DNA of 64,000 nt from the NCBI RefSeq assembly GCF_001995215.1, contig NZ_MUXN01000002.1:473380-537379 (forward strand), written 5' to 3'. The notes beneath the pieces are model-generated. The model made no database searches. It saw only the letters and a list, made by a program, of their open reading frames with translations, and was not told the DNA's origin. This DNA is from Amycolatopsis azurea DSM 43854. GTDB taxonomy: Bacteria; Actinomycetota; Actinomycetes; Mycobacteriales; Pseudonocardiaceae. Positions 46,884 to 54,693 of the stretch are shown piece after piece. The translations under genes were made by a program, and so were the position numbers. Every line of letters begins with the position of its first letter. The first letter of the stretch is position 1.

Positions 46884-48089
46884 TCAGTCTTCGCGCCCCG
46901 AAGCGATGAGCTGGGCGATTCGACGTTGCTGCCGCACAGACCCGATTTCGACAGCAAGGGCACGAGCACGAGCTGCGTGCGCTCGGCCTTCTTCGTACTC
47001 GCCCATCGCGACGAATGCCGTAGCGAGGTCCACTCGCAACGCTGCCTCCGCGCGCGTGAACGTCGGATCGAGACAACTGAGCGCAGTCGAAAGCACGCTT
47101 ACCGCCTCCGGCTCGCCGATCCGGGCAAGCGCGTGCCCGCGCCACCTCGCGAGATGAACAGGATCAAGCACCACGTAGGGACCGTCCGCCGCGGACACGT
47201 CGGTCGGCAGAAGGGCTGCGGCACGATCGAAGGCCAGCAGACTTGCTGAACGCTGCCCGTCTGCCGCGAGAGCTTCACCGTGCGCGGCGGCGAGCCACGC
47301 GCGAAGGAGGCGGCCGGCTAGATGTCGGGCCTGACGCTCGGCAGCGCACAACAGGTCGACCGCTGATCCAGTCTCGCCGACGTCGATCAGTACAAAGGCC
47401 TGTTCAGCGAGACAGTGCACTTCAAATGCCTTGTCACCAGACTCGCGAGCAGCCGCCTTGGCTTGCTCGTAGAACTGCCAGGAGTCGTGAACGGAACCCA
47501 TATCGAGCCTCTGCCAGCCGGCGAGCGTGCCGAACTCGGCGAGCAGCGCGGCAAGTCGGCCACGAGCGTCCGAAGTGAGGCTGTGGGACCGCAAGCGCGC
47601 GATTTGCCGGATTTTGGTAGCCACCTCTTCGTGGGCTGTTGAAGCACCCAGCTCCCGATCAAGGCGCCGGACCGAGGACAACTGGCTGTGAAACAGGGTC
47701 AACACGTCCGCGTTCACACGGCGAGCAGCGCTAAGTCGCTGCCGGAGTTCCGCGTCCGGGTCTTCGGTGGAACCGCGGACGGCGTCAGGTGCCGACAGCA
47801 GCTCGCCGATCCCAAGACCGAGCATCCGTTCGAGCAGGCGCGCGGTAGCCGGGCGCGGGCGTCCGACCGTTGATCCGTCCGGCTTACGTCCCGAGATCAA
47901 GCGCTGCAGATGCCGCACGCTGAGCGTGCCAGGCTCACCGAACCTGCGCGCAAACCGCTCGGCATCCTCGACGAACTCGGCGAGGGTCTGGTTTCGCTCC
48001 CGGAGCTTCATCTCCAGAACTGTCCGCGGCAGGTCGTTGATGCGGCCGCCAGCCGTCACCGCGCCCTCCCCAGCCTTCATGCTGCCCAC
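46884..48089 (-). CDS. HTH/TPR-like regulator, paralogue
   Basis: A 401-residue protein. The N-terminal 90 residues form an XRE-like DNA-binding region (SVRHLQRLISGRKPDGSTVG), and the remainder is helical: AEFGTLAGWQRLDMGSVHDS, LAEQAFVLIDVGETGSAVDL, LRVDLATAFVAMGEYEEGRA. The TPR part aligns by eye with the regulator at 45185-46303. GTG at 48089 or ATG at 48080 are both possible starts. Divergent from the small CxxC-protein gene, with a GCTGATTT motif between. Confidence 0.72.
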   Translation of the reverse strand: MGSMKAGEGAVTAGGRINDLPRTVLEMKLRERNQTLAEFVEDAERFARRFGEPGTLSVRHLQRLISGRKPDGSTVGRPRPATARLLERMLGLGIGELLSAPDAVRGSTEDPDAELRQRLSAARRVNADVLTLFHSQLSSVRRLDRELGASTAHEEVATKIRQIARLRSHSLTSDARGRLAALLAEFGTLAGWQRLDMGSVHDSWQFYEQAKAAARESGDKAFEVHCLAEQAFVLIDVGETGSAVDLLCAAERQARHLAGRLLRAWLAAAHGEALAADGQRSASLLAFDRAAALLPTDVSAADGPYVVLDPVHLARWRGHALARIGEPEAVSVLSTALSCLDPTFTRAEAALRVDLATAFVAMGEYEEGRAHAARARALAVEIGSVRQQRRIAQLIASGRED

Positions 48090-48125
48090 AAGATGTCCTC
48101 GCTATGTCGTCCGCGTGACCTGTCG

Positions 48126-48164
48126 CCTAAATGAGCGCATAAGGCAGGCTGATTTCATACCTTA
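48126..48164. promoter_or_regulatory. Second copy of the element's control motif
   Basis: CCTAAATGAGCGC (48126-48138) and GCTGATTTCATACCTTA (48148-48164) resemble CCTTAAATGTGCGC and GCTGATTTGAGCCTTA at 44471-44496. Both copies lie in divergent promoter regions of the element, so a shared regulator probably binds. Confidence 0.4.
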
Positions 48165-48206
48165 CCGCCCGTTGTGGCTGGTCAACCTGTAGGTAGCGGA
48201 GGACTC

Positions 48207-48638
48207 ATGCGCGACGTACTGCGGCCGGATGTGGCCGCCGGGACATACGTCACCTGGCACAGGAGCGAGGTTGACGGCCTCGATCACGCCGTAACCGACG
48301 AAGCGTTCGCGCGTGGCCGAGATGACGACCTCGGACGATACGAGGGACTCTGCGGTCACGTCGTGCTGCCCTTCTCGATGCTCGTTCCACCTGGGCGACC
48401 ATGTGACCGCTGCAAGGCGTACCTGTCAGCTCGGTCGACGCTATCCACCGTCGAACGGCGTCTCCGCCCGCCTCAGCACCGCAAGCCGTCGCGTTTGCGC
48501 CGGCTCTTCCGACCTTCTCCTGGAGCCGATGCTCGCAGGCCGTGTGCGCGGCACTTGCTGAGCACCGCTCGAACCCGCGGGCTCCCGACCTCGAGCGCTG
48601 CTCTCTGCACTACCGAGCTACCACGCGGCAAGTCATGA
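48207..48638 (+). CDS. Small protein with zinc-like CxxC motif
   Basis: A 143-residue protein; ATG at 48207 follows GGAGGACTC. The N-terminal half (MRDVLRPDVAAGTYVTWHRS) is well-formed; CGHVVLPFSMLVPPGRPCDR followed by CKAY offers C-x(n)-CxxC ligands for zinc. The C-terminal 50 residues are Arg/Pro-rich and disordered. No known family; proteins of this kind recur in actinomycete integrative elements. ATGA overlap with the next gene. Confidence 0.6.
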   Translation: MRDVLRPDVAAGTYVTWHRSEVDGLDHAVTDEAFARGRDDDLGRYEGLCGHVVLPFSMLVPPGRPCDRCKAYLSARSTLSTVERRLRPPQHRKPSRLRRLFRPSPGADARRPCARHLLSTARTRGLPTSSAALCTTELPRGKS

Positions 48639-48985
48639 CATCGCCAACCGACGCCTCGATCCCCGTCTTCCAACGTGAGCTTGACCCACTTCTGCTCCTG
48701 CCGATCCGGCTGTTCGTCCTGTGTCTTCTCGCTGACGTCAGTTGGCACGAAGAGGGCGCTCTGGCGACGCGCCTTCGCGTCAGCTCACGAGTCCTCGCCC
48801 CTCATACCGACCGACTGCTCGCGGCCGGGTACGTCGCTCGACACGAAGGGCATCGAAGCCTGCTACGTCTCACCGAACTCGGCTTCGAGCGGCTCACCGG
48901 TCACGTGACCGCGTTCCAGCGAGTCGCTAGCCGAGCCGTAGACCTCGTCGCCGCGCAACGCGCTGGCCCAAATCCGCCGATGTGA
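48635..48985 (+). CDS. Winged-helix (MarR-like) protein
   Basis: A 116-residue protein; the start at 48635 overlaps the previous stop by 4 bp. LRLFVL-type opening (LLLLPIRLFVLCLLADVSWH), then a winged helix RLRVSSRVLAPHTDRLLAAG, YVARHEGHRSLLRLTELGFE RL. It matches the MarR/HTH_27 family of single-domain dimeric regulators. Co-translated with the CxxC protein. Confidence 0.7.
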   Translation: MTSPTDASIPVFQRELDPLLLLPIRLFVLCLLADVSWHEEGALATRLRVSSRVLAPHTDRLLAAGYVARHEGHRSLLRLTELGFERLTGHVTAFQRVASRAVDLVAAQRAGPNPPM

Positions 48986-49206
48986 CACCTGAGTCGCCGT
49001 CTCTCCAAAGACATGCCCCCAATGGCGATACGTGGCGGGCGTGACGGTTTCAAAGCCAGCCGACCCAACCGTCACACGAGGCGTTCCCGAAGGTCATGAA
49101 TGCCTTCATGCGTCACAACACCTGGGACAGCTGGTGTGTCACCAGACGGCTTTTCAATCCCCGTTTCCAGTACGACGTTCGCCACTACACCCCTGAGCAG
49201 GAACTG

Positions 49207-50067
49207 GTGAAATCGAAAAAGATGTCCCAGCTGTCTACCGCGAAACAGAGGGAGCTGGGTGCAGAACTGCGGCGGATCCGTACCCGCGCCGGCTACCTCG
49301 CAACCGACATGAGCCGAATGCTCGGCTGGCCCGCCTCCACCATCTCGCGGCTAGAGAGCGGCCTCCGCAACTACCAAGCCGGCGACATCGCCATCTACCT
49401 AGCCCGAGCGAGAGCAACCCCTGGCGAACTCGACGAGCTGGTAGCTCTAGACCGCCGTCCCGATGACGGCTACCAGGTCAGAGGCCACCCTGCTGGCTTC
49501 CCCGACGACCTTCCGCTCGTCAAAGTGCTCGACACTGGCAGCCAGTCCGTAACGGCCTACGCCCCAGTCGAAATCCCAAGGCAACTCCAAATCGAGCCCT
49601 ACACACGCGAAACGCTCGCCAGGGTCGGGCACGAGAGCGGGGACGCTCTCGATACGACAGTTCACACTCGACTCGCTAGCCAACCCACCTCCCTGAGAAT
49701 GCCGGGGCCCTTTACCTTCTACGTGCACCAAAACACGCTTGACCTGCCCAGCCAGGACCCCTCACTCGTACACGAGCAAGTGCTCCATCTTCTGCTCGTG
49801 TCCTCGCTACCGAACTTTCGCATTCACCTTGTTCCCTCCGAGTCCGCTGTCGTCGCTGACATCCGTACGGGGGCCACGATCTACGAACATGACCAGCACC
49901 GTCCTGTGCTCCACCTCCAGCAGCTCACCACAAGCCTCTTCTTGGAAAACGACCGTGACGTCTCGTTCTACACAGGGTTAGTAGCACGCATCGCCGACAA
50001 GGCGCTCACTCGTCAACAGACGCGGGAGTGGCTCACCGAACACCTGGCCAACATCGAACAGCGATGA
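49207..50067 (+). CDS. XRE-family regulator with DUF5753 domain
   Basis: A 286-residue protein of a family abundant in Actinobacteria. Helix-turn-helix: RELGAELRRIRTRAGYLATD, MSRMLGWPASTISRLESGLR. The C-terminal DUF5753 domain follows (TAYAPVEIPRQLQIEPYTRE, then late FLENDRDVSFYTGLVARIAD). GTG at 49207 has AGGA upstream; ATG at 49222 is the alternative; the longer frame to 49096 lacks support. Related proteins are often paired with a small DUF397 protein, which I do not see here. Confidence 0.8.
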   Translation: MKSKKMSQLSTAKQRELGAELRRIRTRAGYLATDMSRMLGWPASTISRLESGLRNYQAGDIAIYLARARATPGELDELVALDRRPDDGYQVRGHPAGFPDDLPLVKVLDTGSQSVTAYAPVEIPRQLQIEPYTRETLARVGHESGDALDTTVHTRLASQPTSLRMPGPFTFYVHQNTLDLPSQDPSLVHEQVLHLLLVSSLPNFRIHLVPSESAVVADIRTGATIYEHDQHRPVLHLQQLTTSLFLENDRDVSFYTGLVARIADKALTRQQTREWLTEHLANIEQR

Positions 50068-50110
50068 CGATCCAGCCTCAGCTTCCTACAAGGAAGTACT
50101 CGGCGAGAGT

Positions 50111-50151
50111 GAGGCGCTAGGTAGCAAGCTTGTGTTGCGGCACGGCGCCTC
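50111..50151. terminator. Possible hairpin between convergent genes
   Basis: GAGGCGC at 50111-50117 and GCGCCTC at 50145-50151 enclose a 27-nt loop; a smaller CTTCC/GGAAG hairpin precedes it at 50082-50096. They lie between the convergent DUF5753 and NaeI-like genes. From here on the DNA becomes AT-richer. Confidence 0.3.
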
Positions 50152-50259
50152 AAGCTTCGTTGCTGAGATCGTAGCCAAGCCTTGCTGCTGTTTGAAGATC
50201 CGCCTTCCAGGTTCCTGCTAGGACAACGAGGCCATGCGCAGCGAGTACGTCAGGTTTGC

Positions 50260-50988
50260 TTACACGTGCCCTTTCAAAGGATCTCCAAGGCCCGCGCCCA
50301 CGATCGTAATCGTGGTCCGCGGGATCACCTGCTCTGGCAGATAGCCGAATAGTGCGATCACCCGCTTGCGCATGCCATCGGAGCCAAACACCACCCGAAG
50401 CTGTTCCATACTCAGCAGGCGCACTGGCTCAGGCGGCAGCGGCGTCCATGGCGCAACCTCAAGCGCGTAGTCGCAGTTGTCCTTCTTCCCGGTGAGCCAC
50501 GCTCGATGGGTGCGCATCAGCAGGGCCTGGAAGCGGTGCTGCTTGGCGTCGATCTGGATCATGAGGGTGATCTCGCACCGGCCTTCGCGCGGGATCATCC
50601 AGGTGTTCCTGACCGTGCCCTTGATCTCGACGGGGATGTCCAGAATCGTTGTATCGAGGGGCGGCTCCTTCCGCAGCTCGAGGCACTGAATCACGTGGTA
50701 CTGGATTGGTGCCCACGGATGAACGTTCGTCAGAGTTGGCCTCAGGGCTACTGAGGTCAAAGCGCCAGGTGCGCGCGCCTCGAGTACGTATCGGATGGCG
50801 TCGTTGACTGCGGACCGCGGCAGGTCCGTGATCGGTCGCATCTTTAGCCACGCATGCACAGCGTGAAGGTCAGCGTCGTCTTCTGGAGCGGCGATGACAC
50901 AATGTCGCCGACAAGGTCTTTTAGGTAAAGTTACATCCTTGTCATCCGTGCCAGGACAAACTTGAACGATAATGGAGCTCGTCCGCAC
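50260..50988 (-). CDS. NaeI-type restriction endonuclease-like protein
   Basis: A 242-residue protein that I relate to NaeI by pattern. A PD-(D/E)xK-like active site reads TTILDIPVEIKGT; it is followed by NTWMIPREGRCEITLMIQID, comparable to the WM(I/L)P segment of NaeI, and near the end by RLLSMEQLRVVFGSDGMRKR VIALFGYLPEQVI, comparable to the ERVNELF/R-I-R tail. The very C-terminus is shorter than in NaeI. No DNA methyltransferase gene is adjacent, so it is either an orphan nuclease or has a distant partner. Codon use is already less GC-biased than in the element's core genes. Confidence 0.5.
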   Translation of the reverse strand: MRTSSIIVQVCPGTDDKDVTLPKRPCRRHCVIAAPEDDADLHAVHAWLKMRPITDLPRSAVNDAIRYVLEARAPGALTSVALRPTLTNVHPWAPIQYHVIQCLELRKEPPLDTTILDIPVEIKGTVRNTWMIPREGRCEITLMIQIDAKQHRFQALLMRTHRAWLTGKKDNCDYALEVAPWTPLPPEPVRLLSMEQLRVVFGSDGMRKRVIALFGYLPEQVIPRTTITIVGAGLGDPLKGHV

Positions 50989-51036
50989 CTGATTTGATCA
51001 CCAACGAACAAACTACCAGCTGGAGCGTCGACGAAA

Positions 51037-52272
51037 ATGCTGCGCTACCCTGAAGATTTTCCGCCGGGTCCAAATTATTCGATCTCGCCTACGCTGCTGG
51101 AAATACAGTGCAGCGATTTTCCTATCGTGAAAGTAAAGACCCCTAGCGGGCAGACTATGTGGCTCGTCACAAAACACAACGATGTGAAACAGGCGTTCAT
51201 GGACACCCGCCTCTCAAGATCTTTAGCCTACCCTGGCGCGCCGCGCCTTCGAGGCGACGACGTTACATCTATAGGTGGTTGCATACTCAATCTTGAAGGC
51301 GACCAGCACTCTCGAGTTCGGAGCGCTATTTTCCCACTTTTTACAAAGAAAGCAATCATACATTGGAGTGATCAACTACAGGAATGGTCCCGAGACACAC
51401 TGCGTTATGCGTTGAAAGCAACAGATACCATCGACCTAGTTTCCGAGTATGCCCAGCCTATCGTCGCAAAACTATGTTCACAAACCCTTGGCATCAATGC
51501 CCGTGAACTCGCAGAGATTCGAAAACTGTTATCTGCGCAAGCAAGTCTCGTCGAAGACCCGCAATGCATCTTCCGGGCAACTCGTGAGATCTTAAGCATC
51601 GCAGAGCAACTCCTGAACCAAGAAGCCCCGTATCACGGCCCACTTTCTCCGATCAGGAACGCATGGAAAAGCGATCGTAAAATCTCCCACACTGAGGCGA
51701 CAGGAACCGTGTCCATGTTGCTTTTTAATCTAGTCGAACCCCTCGAAGCTCCGATAATTCTCGGCATACTTCAATGCATCAAAAACCGGTCAAAAATAAT
51801 GCCCATAACCGAAGGTTCAATTAAAGCACAAGATCACACCCATGCCTGGTCCCGGATTACCGAAGAGGTCCTCCGCTACCATAATAACGGACCGACAAAC
51901 TTACCCAGGATTGCAACAAGCCAGGTCCAGCTATCTAGACAGAAGATCGAAGTTGGTGATCCTGTACTTACATCAAGTCTCGCTGCAGCTTGGGATTCCC
52001 GTGCCTACCATCGTCCAAGCTCTTTCGATCCCAAGCGAAGACGCCGTGACTCAATTTGGTTTGGCATAGGTCGACATCGCTGCCTTGGTGCCCAATTCGC
52101 GCACCGCGCAGTACAGGCGGCAATCTCAAGCTTCTTTTGTGCACTCGCCGAACGATCGATTGAGACACTTGATACACTTCCCCAAAGCGTCACCCGCATT
52201 AAGCGGGAGAGTGAAACCAATAAAGTTGGATTCCTGTTTCACCCTAAATCGGTAATGGTGCGAATAACCTAA
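51037..52272 (+). CDS. Cytochrome P450 with atypical I-helix
   Basis: A 411-residue P450 in strongly AT-shifted codons including TTA. The heme loop WFGIGRHRCLGAQFAHRAVQ and the ExxR of ITEEVLRYHN are present, so the fold and heme binding should be intact. The I-helix, however, reads VSMLLFNLVEPLEAPIILGI, lacking the usual AGxxT oxygen-activation motif. This occurs in P450s that do unusual chemistry or get protons from the substrate. The start at 51037 has no obvious ribosome site. No redox partner nearby. Convergent with a Nudix gene 7 bp away. Confidence 0.85.
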   Translation: MLRYPEDFPPGPNYSISPTLLEIQCSDFPIVKVKTPSGQTMWLVTKHNDVKQAFMDTRLSRSLAYPGAPRLRGDDVTSIGGCILNLEGDQHSRVRSAIFPLFTKKAIIHWSDQLQEWSRDTLRYALKATDTIDLVSEYAQPIVAKLCSQTLGINARELAEIRKLLSAQASLVEDPQCIFRATREILSIAEQLLNQEAPYHGPLSPIRNAWKSDRKISHTEATGTVSMLLFNLVEPLEAPIILGILQCIKNRSKIMPITEGSIKAQDHTHAWSRITEEVLRYHNNGPTNLPRIATSQVQLSRQKIEVGDPVLTSSLAAAWDSRAYHRPSSFDPKRRRRDSIWFGIGRHRCLGAQFAHRAVQAAISSFFCALAERSIETLDTLPQSVTRIKRESETNKVGFLFHPKSVMVRIT

Positions 52273-52279
52273 AAGACAC

Positions 52280-52720
52280 TCAATCGATAAGACCGCGACG
52301 CTTCATCTCTGGCATCACCTTCCGCGCCATAATAGAAGCCACGCGCAGGCCACTCGCGGGAAACTCCGTGTTTATCCATATATACTCCTTGATCTCACTA
52401 GAAGGACGAGGAGTTCCCTTTATTTCAACATGATACGCATGAATCACCAATGGAACTCCTTCAAATACTGCAATGTCACGATAGGTTCCTACAAACTCAC
52501 ACTCTCCCACATCAACCTTTAGCTCTTCATTTAATTCGCGAACAAGACATTCGTACTGAGTCTCGCCCTCCTCCATTCTTCCACCGGGCATGATGCATTC
52601 GCTTTGTTTTTCATTCTTCTTTCTGACAACCATAACCTTTCGATTGCTAATAATAACAGCGCCTACTTTTTGCATCGCCTTAAGCGAAGCATCGTACCTT
52701 TGATCCTCGGGTCGCATCAT
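52280..52720 (-). CDS. Nudix hydrolase, MutT-like
   Basis: A 146-residue Nudix protein with box GGRMEEGETQYECLVRELNE followed by ELKV, all metal-binding glutamates present. VGAVIISNRKVMVVRKKNEK is the usual strand before it. The substrate is a nucleoside diphosphate derivative, not identifiable here. It lies 47 bp downstream of a phosphoribosyltransferase gene on the same strand, and both face the lipase/caspase pair; they may form one transcript starting at the lipase gene. AT-rich codons. Confidence 0.85.
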   Translation of the reverse strand: MMRPEDQRYDASLKAMQKVGAVIISNRKVMVVRKKNEKQSECIMPGGRMEEGETQYECLVRELNEELKVDVGECEFVGTYRDIAVFEGVPLVIHAYHVEIKGTPRPSSEIKEYIWINTEFPASGLRVASIMARKVMPEMKRRGLID

Positions 52721-52767
52721 CTTCCCTTCAATACTTTTAGTTAAAATAATTCCAATAAGCCCTTAAT

Positions 52768-53247
52768 TCAGTGTGATTTATCCGTTCCCAACTCCCATGG
52801 AAAGACGATCCACCCGTCAAGCGAGCAACCTGCAACGAGATCGAATTCTATCTCCAATTCAAAGTCAGGTCGAACTACGCATACGGCAGCATTTACCATG
52901 CTACATCCTTGTGCACGAACGACATCAACAACTGCCATAAGCGTCTCACCGGTTGTAGTGATATCGTCTACAACCAAGACACTTTTCCCTGTAAGATCAC
53001 CTGGCTGTCCAGCATCAGGCACTACTACCCTTGATAATCGATCTGCGTCGATTGAATCACCCCTCGTCACTTGTGCCTGCAGTATCCTGACGTCACGAAC
53101 GCCAAGTCGATGAGATAGGAGAGCGGCTGGCACCATCCCTCCACGGGCAATTGCAATCAGTACCTCGGGAGCCTCATTAGCCACAAGTGCTGCAACAAGA
53201 TTATCTACACATCGCTCGATATCGCTCCAGCTTAGAATTCTTCGCAT
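52768..53247 (-). CDS. Phosphoribosyltransferase
   Basis: A 159-residue type I PRTase. The PRPP-binding motif is VLVVDDITTTGETLMAVVDV; the flexible-loop and early motif EVLIAIARGGMVPAALLSHR matches the xanthine/hypoxanthine PRTase group (ComF/Gpt-like). It would join a base to PRPP or act as a regulatory PRTase. The downstream Nudix and upstream lipase genes are on the same strand within 50 bp, suggesting co-transcription; stand-alone PRTases of this kind also occur in conflict and nucleotide-signalling loci. Confidence 0.85.
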   Translation of the reverse strand: MRRILSWSDIERCVDNLVAALVANEAPEVLIAIARGGMVPAALLSHRLGVRDVRILQAQVTRGDSIDADRLSRVVVPDAGQPGDLTGKSVLVVDDITTTGETLMAVVDVVRAQGCSMVNAAVCVVRPDFELEIEFDLVAGCSLDGWIVFPWELGTDKSH

Positions 53248-53276
53248 CGTTCCCTAACGTTAGAAAGAATCTCAGA

Positions 53277-54611
53277 CTACAGCACGATCACTACATCGGA
53301 GATGGGCTGTAATTTCTCATTGGCATCCAGCGCTGAAGCCGCATCCCATCGAAATAGTCCTCTCCGGCGAAGAACTGTCGTAGCGATCCATTCGGTGGCA
53401 GACACTTTGCGGAATGGCGACGGTCCAGAATAAAGTTCTCCAGCATCGTCATATAAAGATAACGTCATCGGGGTCGATAATTCACGTGAAGCGAACGTCC
53501 CCCGCACGGTCAATTTGTCACCGACAGCGATGGCATCTTCGTCGGACTCAACAGCTATCCCCAAAGGAGTCGCCATCGGAGGCCTTGGGCGTGCCGAAAG
53601 TATACCGAGAACCTGCCTGACAATATTTTTAGTGGACTGCAAGGAAGCATGCCGTCCAGATGCGAAAAAGCAGGCCGCATCATCTTCCCACTCTGGAGGA
53701 AATGCTGAGATACGCGCAACTGTGCCGTCACCAGATTGACTATACGGACTATCCGCGGGTGGCAACGAATCAGCTTCTGACATCGAGAATACAACAGGCG
53801 TCCGTTGGCTATTTCCTAAGATGACATGATATACGGGGCCCGAAGCAGAACTGCGGCGGGACACCGCTTGTCGCATTTCCAAGTGAAAGTCTGCACCATG
53901 ATGCGCTGCTTCATACACTTCTTCGAATCCAGCATCGGTGAGCGGAACCAATGTTTTTCGAATCCCCAGATTCACACAGGGGTAGACTGGAAGAAGTTCG
54001 GCAGCAGACGGAAAGGACCGCACTAACTGACTTAAGTCAGGACCGATGCGCCCTACACGTCGAGGAAACCATGAATTTAATGCTTTAACTGAACCAAGAA
54101 ATGGCGTACCAATACAAATGATCCGCTGTGTAACACCGAGTGAATCTAGGCAATGAGCAAAATATCGAGCCACTAGTCCACCCATTGAATGGCAAACAAA
54201 GGATACCTGGCATCGTGAATCCAAACGTCGAGCATCGATTAGGATTGGAGTGAGCCATTCCTTTAGGCGTTGTGCAGAAGCCCGATTTGACTGGCGCCAA
54301 TCATAAGGGAACGAATAAACCGCCCCAGGAAACTCGTTCTCCAAAGCGGCAATCAAATCACTATAGCCAGTTGAACCGAAAAAACCGGGAATTAGCCCCA
54401 AGCTTGGCAGCAATGCCTCGGCTTCAATACCGTCGTCATAGCCTTCAGTGCCGCGCGAGAACGCTGCTGGCGCCAACTGCAAGTCTGTAACTAAGCGGTG
54501 CCCAAGCTGGGCAGCCTCCTTTGCTAGCCGCCCATATCCCCACATCTGCTTACCGCCACGCTTTAGAACGCTGCCTAGGATACCTGGAATGACCACGATA
54601 ATGCGGCGCAT
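53277..54611 (-). CDS. LCAT/PGAP1-like alpha/beta hydrolase (lipase)
   Basis: A 444-residue hydrolase. I start at MRRIIVVIPGILGSVLKRGG (54611); a longer frame to 54653 would overlap the divergent promoter. The oxyanion-side strand IIVVIPGILGS, the FPYDWRQS motif typical of the lecithin:cholesterol acyltransferase group, the elbow FVCHSMGGLVARYFAHCL with Ser142, a GDGTV loop for the acid, and GRHASLQST for the histidine are all present. A C-terminal beta-rich domain of about 90 residues follows. There is no signal peptide, so it acts inside the cell. It is divergent from the caspase-STAND gene with 82 bp between starts; membrane phospholipid is a plausible target. Confidence 0.82.
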   Translation of the reverse strand: MRRIIVVIPGILGSVLKRGGKQMWGYGRLAKEAAQLGHRLVTDLQLAPAAFSRGTEGYDDGIEAEALLPSLGLIPGFFGSTGYSDLIAALENEFPGAVYSFPYDWRQSNRASAQRLKEWLTPILIDARRLDSRCQVSFVCHSMGGLVARYFAHCLDSLGVTQRIICIGTPFLGSVKALNSWFPRRVGRIGPDLSQLVRSFPSAAELLPVYPCVNLGIRKTLVPLTDAGFEEVYEAAHHGADFHLEMRQAVSRRSSASGPVYHVILGNSQRTPVVFSMSEADSLPPADSPYSQSGDGTVARISAFPPEWEDDAACFFASGRHASLQSTKNIVRQVLGILSARPRPPMATPLGIAVESDEDAIAVGDKLTVRGTFASRELSTPMTLSLYDDAGELYSGPSPFRKVSATEWIATTVLRRRGLFRWDAASALDANEKLQPISDVVIVL

Positions 54612-54693
54612 TCGTGGTACTCTGCACATAGCGAGGGAAAAAGTCAATAGCACTACCGAGTGGTTGAGAATTCACGAACTGGCGGGAGTTGCG

